Below, one piece after another: positions 1 to 7,495 of a stretch of 34,298 bases of DNA. The stretch is from Candidatus Omnitrophota bacterium. GTDB lineage: Bacteria; Omnitrophota; Gorgyraeia; 2-02-FULL-51-18. The position numbers and the translations under genes are program-made. The notes under the pieces were generated by a model. That model did no database searches. It worked only from the letters and a program-made list of their open reading frames with translations, and was not told the origin of the DNA. The first letter of the stretch is position 1. Each line of letters opens with the position of its first letter. The DNA lies in NCBI GenBank assembly GCA_022072175.1, contig JAJVIE010000005.1, forward strand, positions 1 through 34,298, written 5' to 3'.

Positions 1-1345
1 TAAATACAATGGCAAGGACAAGTGCTGTACCTGTTCGTATGATTCCAGCTATAACGTCCCATGCGAGCTTTATAGTTGAGCTTATAATCGCCCAATTCTG
101 CTGAACAGCAGCGACAAGATACAACATCGCTGGTAGTAAAAAGGCGTTCCATAGATCAACAATGAACGTGACTACGGAATTGGTTATATCTTGAATGCCA
201 AGAAAGTTAGTTGACCACGCATAGTACAAAGCAGCAATAGCAGCAGAAACAAGGACTATCGGATTCGTTAATGCTGTGAAAAGAGCAACAAGTCCGCCAA
301 TAACAAGCAATGCACCAAATCCAACAGCAAGCGCCTTTAATGCCTCGATAAGTTCGTCTTTATGTGCTAACAAGAATCCAAAGAACGCTCGAAATGCAGC
401 ATTGTTTTGTAGGGTGGTGAAAAAATCCTGTACTGATTTCTTTAGCCCCTCAAAAAACCCTATAATTTGGCCCTTGTTTGAAGTGAGCCAATTCACAATA
501 TCAACAAGTCCTTTATTGAGGAATCCAAATATGCCAGTTTCCGTAACAATATCGGCAAGAATGATGTTTACGACATCATTTAAGTTGGATTTAACAAGAT
601 TCCAGTTTTGGGCCTGTTTATCCAATGCTCCAGCAAATGAACCACCCTCTTTTTGTGCCTTTATAAGCGCCCCCGTCAAGTCCTCATAGGTTATTTCTGC
701 CTCTTTTAGTTCTTCTACAGATTTACCCGTTGATTCAGCAAGCAGTTTGTAAATGTTGATACCAGCAAAGCCGAATTGTCGTATATCCATCGCCGTTGCC
801 TTTCCAATGTTTCGTACCTGCTGGAGGTTTGCAACCATTCGTGAAAACTCTGCTTGACCACCACCAGTAGCTACAATAGCGTTACCAAGTGCAAGTACCG
901 CTTCCCTTGATTTATCTACACTTTCACCCGTTGATATAAGCATCTGATTGCCTCTAATCAGCTCACGCATATCAAATGGCGTTTTTGCTGCATCCTTCTT
1001 AATGGCTGTCAGCGCTTCCTCAGCCTCTTTAGAGCTGCCAAGCAATGTTTCATACGCACTCTGAGCCTGTTGTAAATCACCAGCCACACCAAGCGCCCTA
1101 TTTCCTATAAACGCAAGGCCAGCACCAATGCCAGCAAGAATGAACTTTGTTTGATTGACTGCTTGATGAAAGGTATTAACCATATTATGGGCTATATTTC
1201 CAACAATACCCTTGATCGAAGCGCCCATATTTGAAAAGTGTGAAGAAAGACCACTTGCAGTAGCTTTAACTTCCTGCATGCCCTGTCTGAAGTCTGAAAT
1301 GTCAGCTTTTACGGAAGCTATAACCGCACCTATATCGTAAGACAT
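1..1345 (-). CDS. Tail tape measure protein, N-terminal part (cut by window edge)
   Basis: The frame opens at an ATG one base after the stop of the upstream chaperone frame and stays open for 448 codons to the window edge, so the C-terminus is missing. The protein starts MSYDIGAVIASVKADISDF and then shows the conserved tape measure core: helices with GDLQQAQSAYETLLGSS, a TPFDMRELIRGNQ stretch and RNIGKATAMDIRQFGFAGI. Strongly hydrophobic helices follow around residues 330-420. Tape measure proteins set tail length, scaffold tail tube polymerisation and often help DNA pass the membrane. Position directly after the tail chaperones is canonical. Seen: sequence motifs and open frame; known: family role; inferred: a siphovirus-like long tail. 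Confidence 0.93.
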   Translation of the reverse strand, partial: MSYDIGAVIASVKADISDFRQGMQEVKATASGLSSHFSNMGASIKGIVGNIAHNMVNTFHQAVNQTKFILAGIGAGLAFIGNRALGVAGDLQQAQSAYETLLGSSKEAEEALTAIKKDAAKTPFDMRELIRGNQMLISTGESVDKSREAVLALGNAIVATGGGQAEFSRMVANLQQVRNIGKATAMDIRQFGFAGINIYKLLAESTGKSVEELKEAEITYEDLTGALIKAQKEGGSFAGALDKQAQNWNLVKSNLNDVVNIILADIVTETGIFGFLNKGLVDIVNWLTSNKGQIIGFFEGLKKSVQDFFTTLQNNAAFRAFFGFLLAHKDELIEALKALAVGFGALLVIGGLVALFTALTNPIVLVSAAIAALYYAWSTNFLGIQDITNSVVTFIVDLWNAFLLPAMLYLVAAVQQNWAIISSTIKLAWDVIAGIIRTGTALVLAIVF

Positions 1346-1346
1346 A

Positions 1347-1685
1347 CTAAGATTTTACAACAAATTTGGGGTTCTTTGCTAGTAGTGACTTAAAGCGTTC
1401 AAAACCCTCTACATCAAGTGTATCAGATTTCTTTTTCGGCAACATATTGCGTAGCTCATCAATAAGCTCTTTTGGCTTCTTAACGAATGGATTGTGCGCA
1501 ATGCGCAACTGCATCATGTATTCAGAAACCTTACGCCTTGTGATTTCTTCTGTGAGGTAAAAAAGATCATCAGGATAGACATTGTATAAAATATCATCCC
1601 TTGACCAGCCATATTGACTTGCCAACAGATCAACCGCACCGTACACAAACCCCACTTCGTCAAACTCTATTGAACTGCTGGCTTC
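1347..1685 (-). CDS. Tail assembly chaperone, -1 frameshift extension (gpT-like part of gpGT)
   Basis: This frame has no good start of its own; the only early candidate is a GTG at 1655 with no ribosome-binding site. It is open without a stop from the slippery A-run of the upstream gene. Slipping back one base after residue 111 of the upstream protein continues as EASSSIEFDEVGFVYGAVD and ends at 1347, giving a fusion of about 223 residues. The extension is rich in charged helices and contains a YGWSRDDILYNVYP motif. In lambda-like phages gpG and its frameshift product gpGT bind the tape measure and guide tail assembly. The tape measure starts one base after this stop, as expected. The fusion is inferred from frame geometry. 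Confidence 0.8.
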   Translation of the reverse strand, partial: EASSSIEFDEVGFVYGAVDLLASQYGWSRDDILYNVYPDDLFYLTEEITRRKVSEYMMQLRIAHNPFVKKPKELIDELRNMLPKKKSDTLDVEGFERFKSLLAKNPKFVVKS

Positions 1686-2017
1686 TTTTTTTTTATCGAA
1701 TCAAATATCTTTTTATAGTTATTCACTTCAATAACAGCCATTACAATGTCAATTATTTCATCAAGTCCTAATTCTTCTGCTTCACCCTTTTTAAGGTCTG
1801 TTGCGATATAAAGCGCACTCAATACAGAAGGCAGATTTGATTCAACAATCGCGTCAAGCTGTGCAATAAGTTCTGAATTTTCGGTCTTTTCAAAAAGATC
1901 AAATTGCGAAAGAATAGGTTTTAGAGCCTTCATAAGCTCTGCATACCTAAGAATTGGAAGTTTCTTTACTTCTAAAACTCTGTTTTCTAATTGTACTTCT
2001 ACTACTCGTTTGTTCAT
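1667..2017 (-). CDS. Tail assembly chaperone (gpG-like)
   Basis: A 116-residue, mostly helical, acidic protein that starts MNKRVVEVQLENRVLEVKKL and ends IKKKKPAVQ. It sits between the tail tube and tape measure genes, the invariant position of gpG-like chaperones. Near its end is a run of nine A residues on the coding strand, read as ATA AAA AAA AAG, which contains the classic -1 slippery heptamer A AAA AAG in the right phase. Most ribosomes should terminate here and make the short form. No strong ribosome-binding site is visible before the ATG. The assignment rests on position, size, helical character and frameshift signal rather than on a recognised family motif. Confidence 0.82.
   Translation of the reverse strand: MNKRVVEVQLENRVLEVKKLPILRYAELMKALKPILSQFDLFEKTENSELIAQLDAIVESNLPSVLSALYIATDLKKGEAEELGLDEIIDIVMAVIEVNNYKKIFDSIKKKKPAVQ
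1685..1691 (-). promoter_or_regulatory. Programmed -1 ribosomal frameshift site (A AAA AAG)
   Basis: The coding-strand heptamer A AAA AAG is in the X XXY YYZ phase of the chaperone frame, 16 bases before its stop. The -1 frame is open from here to 1347. Two bases downstream the segment 1675-1682 can pair with 1621-1628 (eight pairs including one G-U) around a 46-base loop, which could act as a stimulator, although the spacer is shorter than usual. Site and phase are seen; stimulation is inference. Confidence 0.8.
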
Positions 2018-2062
2018 AAAGGTTTTATAGGCGGGGCATGTAGCCCACTATTGCCAGTAAAA

Positions 2063-2572
2063 CTAGGTGCTATCACCAATAAGACCAAGATAGTTACCCT
2101 CAGATTTGGTTTCATCGACTAATGCGATAAACTCAACTTCGAGTATCTTTTCTTCATCGTTTTTATGGTTAATAACAACAGCAGACATTGGAAACGCTTT
2201 ATACATAACTACGTCATGTCTGCGTGTGCCTTCTGCTATTGGATGCAATACGAGTTCAACAGATGCGCTATCACGCCCGCTTTGCCCTGCATCACTACCA
2301 ATCAATCGCCTCTTATCGGCTGCCCCTGCTCTGGTTGTCCAAGGAATAACTTTTTCAAGGTTACTCAATGTAAACTCTGCAAATGGCACTTTAGCGATAA
2401 ATCGCTCGCCAATAAGCCGCATATCAACTGGAGTATTACCATACTGGTCAACAGTAACTTCGTGGTACTCTGGTTCATAAGTGAGTTCAACCCCACCTTT
2501 AGTATGACCTATATTAGTACCGTTGATTGTTACTGAACAAACACCAAGTTCAACATTGGAAACATCGCCCAT
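2063..2572 (-). CDS. Major tail tube protein
   Basis: A 169-residue, beta-rich protein with the pattern typical of siphovirus tail tube subunits: an N-terminal SVTINGTNIGHTKGGVEL strand pair, then YEPEYHEVTVDQYGNTPVD and a C-terminal EEKILEVEFIALVDE strand. Hexamers of such proteins stack to form the tail tube. The ATG is preceded by AAAGGGGGTG at good distance, one of four copies of this strong site in the window and consistent with an abundant virion protein. The start overlaps the stop of the Com-like gene as TAATG. The tail chaperone genes follow after 45 bases. Position between tail terminator and chaperones supports the call strongly. Confidence 0.88.
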   Translation of the reverse strand: MGDVSNVELGVCSVTINGTNIGHTKGGVELTYEPEYHEVTVDQYGNTPVDMRLIGERFIAKVPFAEFTLSNLEKVIPWTTRAGAADKRRLIGSDAGQSGRDSASVELVLHPIAEGTRRHDVVMYKAFPMSAVVINHKNDEEKILEVEFIALVDETKSEGNYLGLIGDST

Positions 2573-2787
2573 TACTTGTCACCCCCTTTCAAATTGGAAA
2601 CTTGAAACTTTTTCATTTTATCCTTATTTTCCTTTGTGTTCAAGTATTTGAATGTAAATTCATTTTCAAAACCGCATCGAGGGCATTTGTAGTAGATAAT
2701 GCCAACAACATAGTTATGGAATACTATAAAGTTTTGGCACGCATAGCATCGTAGCTCTTTATACTGCTTTCCGTTTATGGTTATCAT
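2572..2787 (-). CDS. Com-like zinc-ribbon protein
   Basis: A 71-residue protein with CYAC near residues 14-17 and CPRC near residues 35-38, separated by a short beta hairpin (LRCYACQNFIVF ... IIYYKCPRCGFEN). This spacing resembles the Com zinc ribbon of phage Mu, an RNA-binding activator of translation of the mom DNA-modification gene, and similar small ribbons occur in the tail operons of many siphoviruses. The C-terminus is a lysine-rich tail. It overlaps both neighbours (ATGA with the tail terminator gene, TAATG with the tail tube gene), so it is translationally coupled. Whether it binds RNA or is a virion part cannot be told from sequence. Confidence 0.72.
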   Translation of the reverse strand: MITINGKQYKELRCYACQNFIVFHNYVVGIIYYKCPRCGFENEFTFKYLNTKENKDKMKKFQVSNLKGGDK

Positions 2788-3173
2788 CGTTTTTTACAAA
2801 TAAAGTTAATGCTGAACTCATCCCACCCTAGGGGTGTTTTTCCTATGTGACCACCGTTTGATTGAGCATGTATATAATAGTAGTATGATGAATTTGAAAC
2901 CCCAAGATCAGAATTCGCCGTTTGATGAAGCGCATTTTTTATTGCTTCTAATTTGCTTTGCCCTACTGTATATGTGGTTGATTTCACGCTTACCTGAAAT
3001 GTAGGGTTATCAATGGGTAGGTAGGTGTCTGGCGCTACACCGCCTGTATCAAACACGCCAATAATAAATGTCTGCGCCACATCATCGGGAAATGATGACT
3101 TAAATAGGTTCGTACCAAGCGTACCAATCCCTTGATTGTGCAAGTGTTGTGCAATGTCGTCAATAATGCTCAT
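2784..3173 (-). CDS. Tail terminator / minor capsid protein
   Basis: A 129-residue protein starting MSIIDDIAQHLHNQGIGTLG, with a central strand-rich segment (NPTFQVSVKSTTYTVGQSK) and a helix-strand C-terminus. This is the layout of the bacteriophage minor capsid/tail terminator family that caps the tail tube at the neck. It follows the HK97-gp10-like gene through an ATGA overlap and precedes the Com-like and tail tube genes, exactly where siphoviruses keep this gene. Family assignment is from pattern and synteny. Confidence 0.72.
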   Translation of the reverse strand: MSIIDDIAQHLHNQGIGTLGTNLFKSSFPDDVAQTFIIGVFDTGGVAPDTYLPIDNPTFQVSVKSTTYTVGQSKLEAIKNALHQTANSDLGVSNSSYYYYIHAQSNGGHIGKTPLGWDEFSINFICKKR

Positions 3174-3556
3174 ATAAGATTCAGTTGTGTTTGTAATTTG
3201 CCGCCAAGAATGCGATTAAATACATCAAGGTTATTTTTTATTGGGTCTTCAAGGTATTTGCCTTTTCGCCCCTTCTGATAGTGGGTAACAACATGCGAAC
3301 CATCGCTTCGCCTACCTTCATGCTGGTATGCAGCGTATTCTTTATTGTAACCAACCACGCTTTCGCCATCGCCTACAGGGTCGACAAACCCGCTATTTTG
3401 CAATAAGCCTATATCATGTGGCACTTCAAACTGCGATAGCCTTAGTATTTCAGTAGCCACCTCAGCCACACCAACATTTGAGGCCATACCCATACCTTTT
3501 GCAAGGCGGTCAACCCCATTCATTAAATCCCGTATGTCAAATTTTATTCCGACCAT
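3170..3556 (-). CDS. HK97-gp10-like neck protein (minor capsid)
   Basis: A 128-residue protein with an N-terminal helix (IRDLMNGVDRLAKGMG) and the typical neck signature EVPHDIGLLQNSGFV followed by a glycine-rich strand, YNKEYAAYQHEGRRSDG and a basic PxxxGRKGKYLEDP loop. The segment 'vPhdtG.L..S....Y...yA.yqHEG' marks the HK97-gp10/minor capsid protein 2 family that joins head and tail. It starts inside the end of the head closure gene (13-base overlap) and couples to the tail terminator through ATGA. The family fit is good. Confidence 0.8.
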   Translation of the reverse strand: MVGIKFDIRDLMNGVDRLAKGMGMASNVGVAEVATEILRLSQFEVPHDIGLLQNSGFVDPVGDGESVVGYNKEYAAYQHEGRRSDGSHVVTHYQKGRKGKYLEDPIKNNLDVFNRILGGKLQTQLNLI

Positions 3557-3864
3557 TGTACAAGCTCTAGGCGCAAATGATTTGTAACACCGTCACCATC
3601 TGGCGTAGCATATTTAGCAATTACTTTGTAATTCTTTCCATTATAGGCCACCTTGTCGCCCTCTGTAACGCTTACTGAGGGTAAAACGTATGCTGTCGCC
3701 TCTATTGTCTGCATTTCCCCATTTGGAAGCAAAATACGCTTCTGGTGTGCCTGAAAGCGTGCGCTTGTGTTTGCCCCTGAACCCATTGAAAGACGGCCAT
3801 AGGCGTTACGCCCACTAGCATTGTAGATGGTAATTGTTTGATTAAGTAGTCCTGCCAAGCTCAT
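3544..3864 (-). CDS. Head closure / head-tail joining protein
   Basis: A 106-residue beta-rich protein from the ATG at 3864 (MSLAGLLNQTITIYNASG), which follows the previous stop by one base. A longer GTG-started reading to 3897 would overlap the previous gene and adds no conserved sequence. The pattern 'q.itiyn..grnayG' followed by short strands, TEGDKVAYNGKNYKVI and a C-terminal RLELVQW strand is that of the minor capsid 1 / gp16-like head closure family. The order adaptor, closure, gp10-like, terminator is the usual siphovirus neck. Confidence 0.75.
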   Translation of the reverse strand: MSLAGLLNQTITIYNASGRNAYGRLSMGSGANTSARFQAHQKRILLPNGEMQTIEATAYVLPSVSVTEGDKVAYNGKNYKVIAKYATPDGDGVTNHLRLELVQWSE

Positions 3865-3865
3865 A

Positions 3866-4534
3866 TTACATAAAGCCCGTCCTGTTTCTGATACCACTTA
3901 AATACTCTTTAGCTTTAGGGGCAATTAACGTGTGGACGGATGATACCCCATTGCTACCCCTTGAATACGAGTAATCACCAATAGATTCACTATCAAGAGT
4001 TGATTTGTTTGATTTGAAGAAACCAGCACCCATCGCTTGCATGTACTCAACCTGTGCAGCAACAGCCCTTTTTACGGCCTCTGGTATGCTCTTGAGGTAT
4101 ATATAAGGCGTGCTATCACTAAAGTAGCTCACATCCTCAATACGAGGGAATTTGCCTAGCTGATAGATTTTATAGTAGCTTTCTGATGTTGGAGCAGTAG
4201 TCCAGTTGCTTTGAACCGTAAGAACACCAGCTTTTGTGCTTGATGATACGATTCTGCGCTGTCCAGCGCCTACCCCAGATACAATTTCGACATAGCAATA
4301 CTTGAAAAAGTCCTGCTCATGTAGGTTTTGCTCTTTTAGTTGCAAGGTTATTGTATTTGCTGAACCACCTGCGGCTTGACCAAACAATTCGTAGTCATAA
4401 AACTTTTCCTGATAGCCGACATAGCCATCAATGATTTCTTCTGCCTTGTTGATCATTTCATCGGTACAGACAAAAGCGTTATCCGTATAAGTGTCGACTT
4501 CTGTAGTAGAAACGTAGTTGCGGTTGCTTGCCAT
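3866..4534 (-). CDS. Head-tail connector adaptor
   Basis: A 222-residue protein from the ATG at 4534 (MASNRNYVSTTEVDTYTDN); a TTG at 4552 is possible but less likely. The N-terminal helical part with IINKAEEIIDGYVG-like pattern and the C-terminal helix AVKRAVAAQVEYMQA are typical of gp6/gp15-type adaptors that dock on the portal. A strand-rich insertion of roughly 90 residues (about 55-140, with VEIVSGVGAGQRRIVSSST) separates the two halves and makes the protein longer than simple adaptors. It is the first neck gene after the glycosylation island, whereas in most phages it directly follows the coat gene. Confidence 0.75.
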   Translation of the reverse strand: MASNRNYVSTTEVDTYTDNAFVCTDEMINKAEEIIDGYVGYQEKFYDYELFGQAAGGSANTITLQLKEQNLHEQDFFKYCYVEIVSGVGAGQRRIVSSSTKAGVLTVQSNWTTAPTSESYYKIYQLGKFPRIEDVSYFSDSTPYIYLKSIPEAVKRAVAAQVEYMQAMGAGFFKSNKSTLDSESIGDYSYSRGSNGVSSVHTLIAPKAKEYLSGIRNRTGFM

Positions 4535-4552
4535 AGTTTCATTGTATATCAA

Positions 4553-5620
4553 TTATGTTAGATTATTCAAGAACAATCTGATTCGTTCTGCCTCTGCTTC
4601 AAAATCCACATTCTGAGCAAAGTTGTTTTTGGTTTTTTCACACAATGCGGTATATTCGTCTGGTTGTGAATAATGCTCTATTTTGCTCATTATCTGCCCT
4701 ATATCAAGATTGTCTATTGCAATACATGTTTCACCATCTTTAAGCAAGACCTCGCCCATCTTGCCGTTGTAGTAGCCAACATTGGCTATCATGGGCTTAC
4801 CCATACATGCGGCATTATGAAGTATATGCCCGTAGCCATCGCCACCAGCTTTTGTATGCCACACAAACATTGCCTTTTGCATAAATTCGGCAACCTGTTT
4901 AACTCCATGTGCTGCACCGTCCCTACATTGACCACCAAACGCCTTAAACTCCCAATCTGGCATATTCTTTTCAATTTTGGTGAATAGCTGCCAGTCTTGC
5001 GAAAAGTGGGGTTCTATATTGAAGCAATTAACGAATGAGTATATCGCCTTTTCTGGCTTTATGTCACCCTGAACAAATAAAGAAGTGTCAAACTCTTGGT
5101 GGTAGGAAATAAAGTTAATATCAGATGGCACATCATGGATAATTGCAGATGCCATGATATTAGGGGCAAGCCCCGCTTCTATCGTCCATGCGTTGCCTAT
5201 TTGGAATATCAGCTTTGGTTTAGATGGGTGCGCTTCACACAATCGCTTAAAAGGTTCTATGTGGTGTGGTAGGGATGCAATGACAATATCAAAGTCCATG
5301 CTCATAAACCCGTCAAGGGTAATTGCTTTATTTGTCATGCCACTATCTATATCTTGGCAATGATATATAACAGAATCTTGATTTTCTGTTACACCAGCGA
5401 CATCATTAAGTGGTGGTGTGCCGTCTGGCGTAGCCCCTCCGATACCTAAAAACTGTTCTTGTGTTGCTGGATGGTTGTACACCTTCCAGTAGCCTTGAGT
5501 AGCCCAATCCATGCCAATGGGTCTATACAACTCGTAGCCCAAACGATCTTCAAAGAGCATGATTAAACTATGAAGTAAGCTCGCATGATGAAAGTCTGCG
5601 AAAACTCTTTTTATTTTCAT
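4553..5620 (-). CDS. GT-B-type glycosyltransferase (355 aa)
   Basis: The ATG at 5620 opens MKIKRVFADFHHASLLHSL, which looks like the start of a GT-B N-terminal domain; a GTG at 5731 would add 37 residues encoded by a G-rich spacer and overlap the previous gene, so I reject it. The C-terminal half has VWHTKAGGDGYGHILHNAAC followed by MGKPMIANVGYYNG, the nucleotide-sugar binding region of GT-B enzymes near residues 254-284, with a histidine-rich variant in place of the usual EX7E. It probably transfers a sugar from a nucleotide donor. It is the last gene of the island and precedes the neck genes. Donor and acceptor cannot be read. Confidence 0.72.
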   Translation of the reverse strand: MKIKRVFADFHHASLLHSLIMLFEDRLGYELYRPIGMDWATQGYWKVYNHPATQEQFLGIGGATPDGTPPLNDVAGVTENQDSVIYHCQDIDSGMTNKAITLDGFMSMDFDIVIASLPHHIEPFKRLCEAHPSKPKLIFQIGNAWTIEAGLAPNIMASAIIHDVPSDINFISYHQEFDTSLFVQGDIKPEKAIYSFVNCFNIEPHFSQDWQLFTKIEKNMPDWEFKAFGGQCRDGAAHGVKQVAEFMQKAMFVWHTKAGGDGYGHILHNAACMGKPMIANVGYYNGKMGEVLLKDGETCIAIDNLDIGQIMSKIEHYSQPDEYTALCEKTKNNFAQNVDFEAEAERIRLFLNNLT

Positions 5621-5647
5621 ATTGTTATTACTTATTGTTGTAACACT

Positions 5648-5682
5648 CCCCCACTCCCCTATTTTCCCTGTCCCTCTTTCCC
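5648..5682 (-). other. G-quadruplex motif upstream of a glycosyltransferase
   Basis: The 85-base spacer between two glycosyltransferase genes carries five G-runs on the coding strand (3, 3, 3, 4 and 5 G) with loops of 5, 3, 6 and 3 bases. This meets the usual G-quadruplex rule and lies 28 bases before the ATG at 5620. It stands out in an AT-rich genome. An RNA quadruplex here could tune translation of the next gene or pause transcription. Motif seen, function inferred. Confidence 0.6.
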
Positions 5683-5705
5683 ACGCTCGAATTTTGCCAA
5701 AAAAC

Positions 5706-6461
5706 TCACGGTAGGGGAGGGGACTGCTCACTATTTTGCGGGAAATGTGCGTTAATAGTGGCCTCAGCTATGCTTTTCCAATGAGGGTGAATAGCTAAAC
5801 CCTCGTACTTTTCAGCATAAAGGCAGTCGCCTAGGTATTTCTTGAACATAATAGGTTCATAGTTTGGGGCTTCCCCACGCTCCGTTAGGCTCATATTATG
5901 ACTTAAACCGTTAAAGTGGTAGTAATAATCCTGTATTGCCAGTTTAGGGCTTTGCAGAGCCTCTATATCACGCTGAATCTGTCCGAAATGATCATATATG
6001 CCAGCCTCAATGCCAAAATAGCGCTTGGTCTGGTTTAGAGTAGTCCGCTTCATAAAAATACAACATGGGTGCATTCGTCCATGATCGTCAACATAGATCA
6101 CATCTACCTTTTCCTGTGCTTCTTCAATGGCAAGCCAGAACATATCGGGCTGGGTAATAACAAAGTCCTGCTCAGTGAACCATATCCACTCGCTATTATA
6201 TGACTGGTTCAATGCCGTCTTGACTGCAACATCCCGCCAATCCTCATTAGCTTTAACGGTCATATTTTCAATGAACAAACAATAGTCTGGTGTCATCTGT
6301 TCACGAACAAATTGTTTGTAGTCAAAACCCTGATTGGTTTCAGTAAACACAATAATGACTTCGTTAAAAAGATGCCTGTTTTCATGGATGAACTTACGCC
6401 ATAAGGGATAATCACAATTCCTAGGCCATGAAACAATAATATCTGGTTTGTAGTACGTCAT
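5706..6461 (-). CDS. GT-A-like glycosyltransferase (251 aa)
   Basis: The protein begins MTYYKPDIIVSWPRNCDYPLW, then NEVIIVFTETN, and has WIWFTEQDFVI with an acidic EQD triad at residues 97-99 in the place of the metal-binding DXD of GT-A enzymes. A later VIYVDDHGRMHPCCIFMKR segment resembles the acceptor side of family 2-type transferases. At 251 residues it is one compact domain. Start and stop overlap as ATGA with the previous gene, so the two GT-A-like genes are coupled. Close homology to a named family is not obvious; a phage-specific GT-A-like transferase is the best reading. Confidence 0.62.
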   Translation of the reverse strand: MTYYKPDIIVSWPRNCDYPLWRKFIHENRHLFNEVIIVFTETNQGFDYKQFVREQMTPDYCLFIENMTVKANEDWRDVAVKTALNQSYNSEWIWFTEQDFVITQPDMFWLAIEEAQEKVDVIYVDDHGRMHPCCIFMKRTTLNQTKRYFGIEAGIYDHFGQIQRDIEALQSPKLAIQDYYYHFNGLSHNMSLTERGEAPNYEPIMFKKYLGDCLYAEKYEGLAIHPHWKSIAEATINAHFPQNSEQSPPLP

Positions 6462-7495
6462 AGATTAAAGAATTGCTTATAAATTTCACGCCTAATGCGT
6501 ATACGCTTTTTGCTCAATCGAAACTGCATGATCACGTTTTCAAGAGCATATAGGTAGTCTTTGCCAAAATCAGCATCTATATTGTCTTTATTTTCTTCAT
6601 AGGCCGTAAGCCATATCTGTACCCTGCGTTCGTATTCCCATTCTTCAAATTCATTTGTTGGTTTATTTGGTAACTCGTGTTGCTCAACTGCGTGCGGATT
6701 CTTACGCCTTGCAAGGTCAACGCCCCTTTGATTGCGTAAAAGGCCACAAAAACCGCTTGATAGGCTACCTATATGTAACCAGTCCATTTTGCCATTAAAT
6801 ATGCCCTCACGCTTTTCATAGTGCTGTATATCGAGTGGGTTAGCGTGACCTTGTGGCATATACTCAATCTGGCTTTGATCAAAGAGCGATTGAAGCTGTA
6901 GGGAAGTATTAACAAAAGTATCACCATGAATAATGCTTTCTGCCACACCAAGCGAATATAGGGATTCCCCAATTTCCCACCTGCGGGCGTTAAAGTTCCT
7001 ATCAGTAGCCTTAAGATGTGCCGTCTTGGTAAAGAAGAAGCACGGCCAGAAGTTACACCCCTGATCGCCATAGCCTCGATAATCAATACCCCAAACCCTT
7101 TTTGCCTTTTCCAGTATTTCATCACTACAAGAGCCTCTTTTACTACCAACTATTTCACGCTTGCCAGATTCAAGCCATGTAAACGCATCGTCAATGGCTT
7201 TTGGGTTGACAACATACGCATCATCTTCAATAAGCCCTACATATTCTTCTATGGTATTTGCAAGAGCTTCATTTATTGCATTTCCGTGATCGAGCAATCT
7301 ATCATAGATCATCACCTTTACTTTTGGGTCATCCTTTAAGAGCTTGAATAGCATCTTTGGCGCTTCTGTAGATGGCGTATTAAGCACAAGGTAGAGTTTA
7401 TCTACATAATCACGGTATGTATTGAAGTTTTTATACCAGTACAGGACTAAGAACGGATCGGAAGGGGTCGGCAGAATTATAGCCCTACCAGACAT
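6458..7495 (-). CDS. GT-A-type glycosyltransferase (345 aa)
   Basis: I use the ATG at 7495 with AAGGCG upstream; a longer reading to 7570 overlaps the methyltransferase and looks non-coding. The N-terminus MSGRAIILPTPSDPFLVLYW is followed by DKLYLVLNTPS, DHGNAINEALA and EEYVGLIEDDAYVV, the family-2-like GT-A order with an acidic EDD at residues 90-92 as metal site. The region after residue 120 includes RGYGDQGCNFWPCFFFTK, likely the acceptor pocket. The C-terminal 100 residues are charged and helical. The start overlaps the methyltransferase end by 11 bases and the stop overlaps the next start, so it is part of one tightly packed operon. Confidence 0.72.
   Translation of the reverse strand: MSGRAIILPTPSDPFLVLYWYKNFNTYRDYVDKLYLVLNTPSTEAPKMLFKLLKDDPKVKVMIYDRLLDHGNAINEALANTIEEYVGLIEDDAYVVNPKAIDDAFTWLESGKREIVGSKRGSCSDEILEKAKRVWGIDYRGYGDQGCNFWPCFFFTKTAHLKATDRNFNARRWEIGESLYSLGVAESIIHGDTFVNTSLQLQSLFDQSQIEYMPQGHANPLDIQHYEKREGIFNGKMDWLHIGSLSSGFCGLLRNQRGVDLARRKNPHAVEQHELPNKPTNEFEEWEYERRVQIWLTAYEENKDNIDADFGKDYLYALENVIMQFRLSKKRIRIRREIYKQFFNL

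Noticed and set aside
276-689. Open reading frames on the plus strand, such as this one and others across the window
   Set aside because: They lie opposite well-supported minus-strand genes, here the tape measure, and their products have no family features; they are shadows of the coding strand.
2018-2054. Promoter with TATAAA six bases before the tail chaperone ATG, plus a GGGC/GCCC hairpin
   Set aside because: No -35 match is found at 16-19 bases and the stem has only four pairs, so the spacing may be chance inside the late operon.
5621-5731. N-terminal extension of the last glycosyltransferase from a GTG at 5731
   Set aside because: The 37 added residues come from a G-rich, low-complexity spacer that overlaps the previous gene, while the ATG at 5620 starts a typical GT-B strand.
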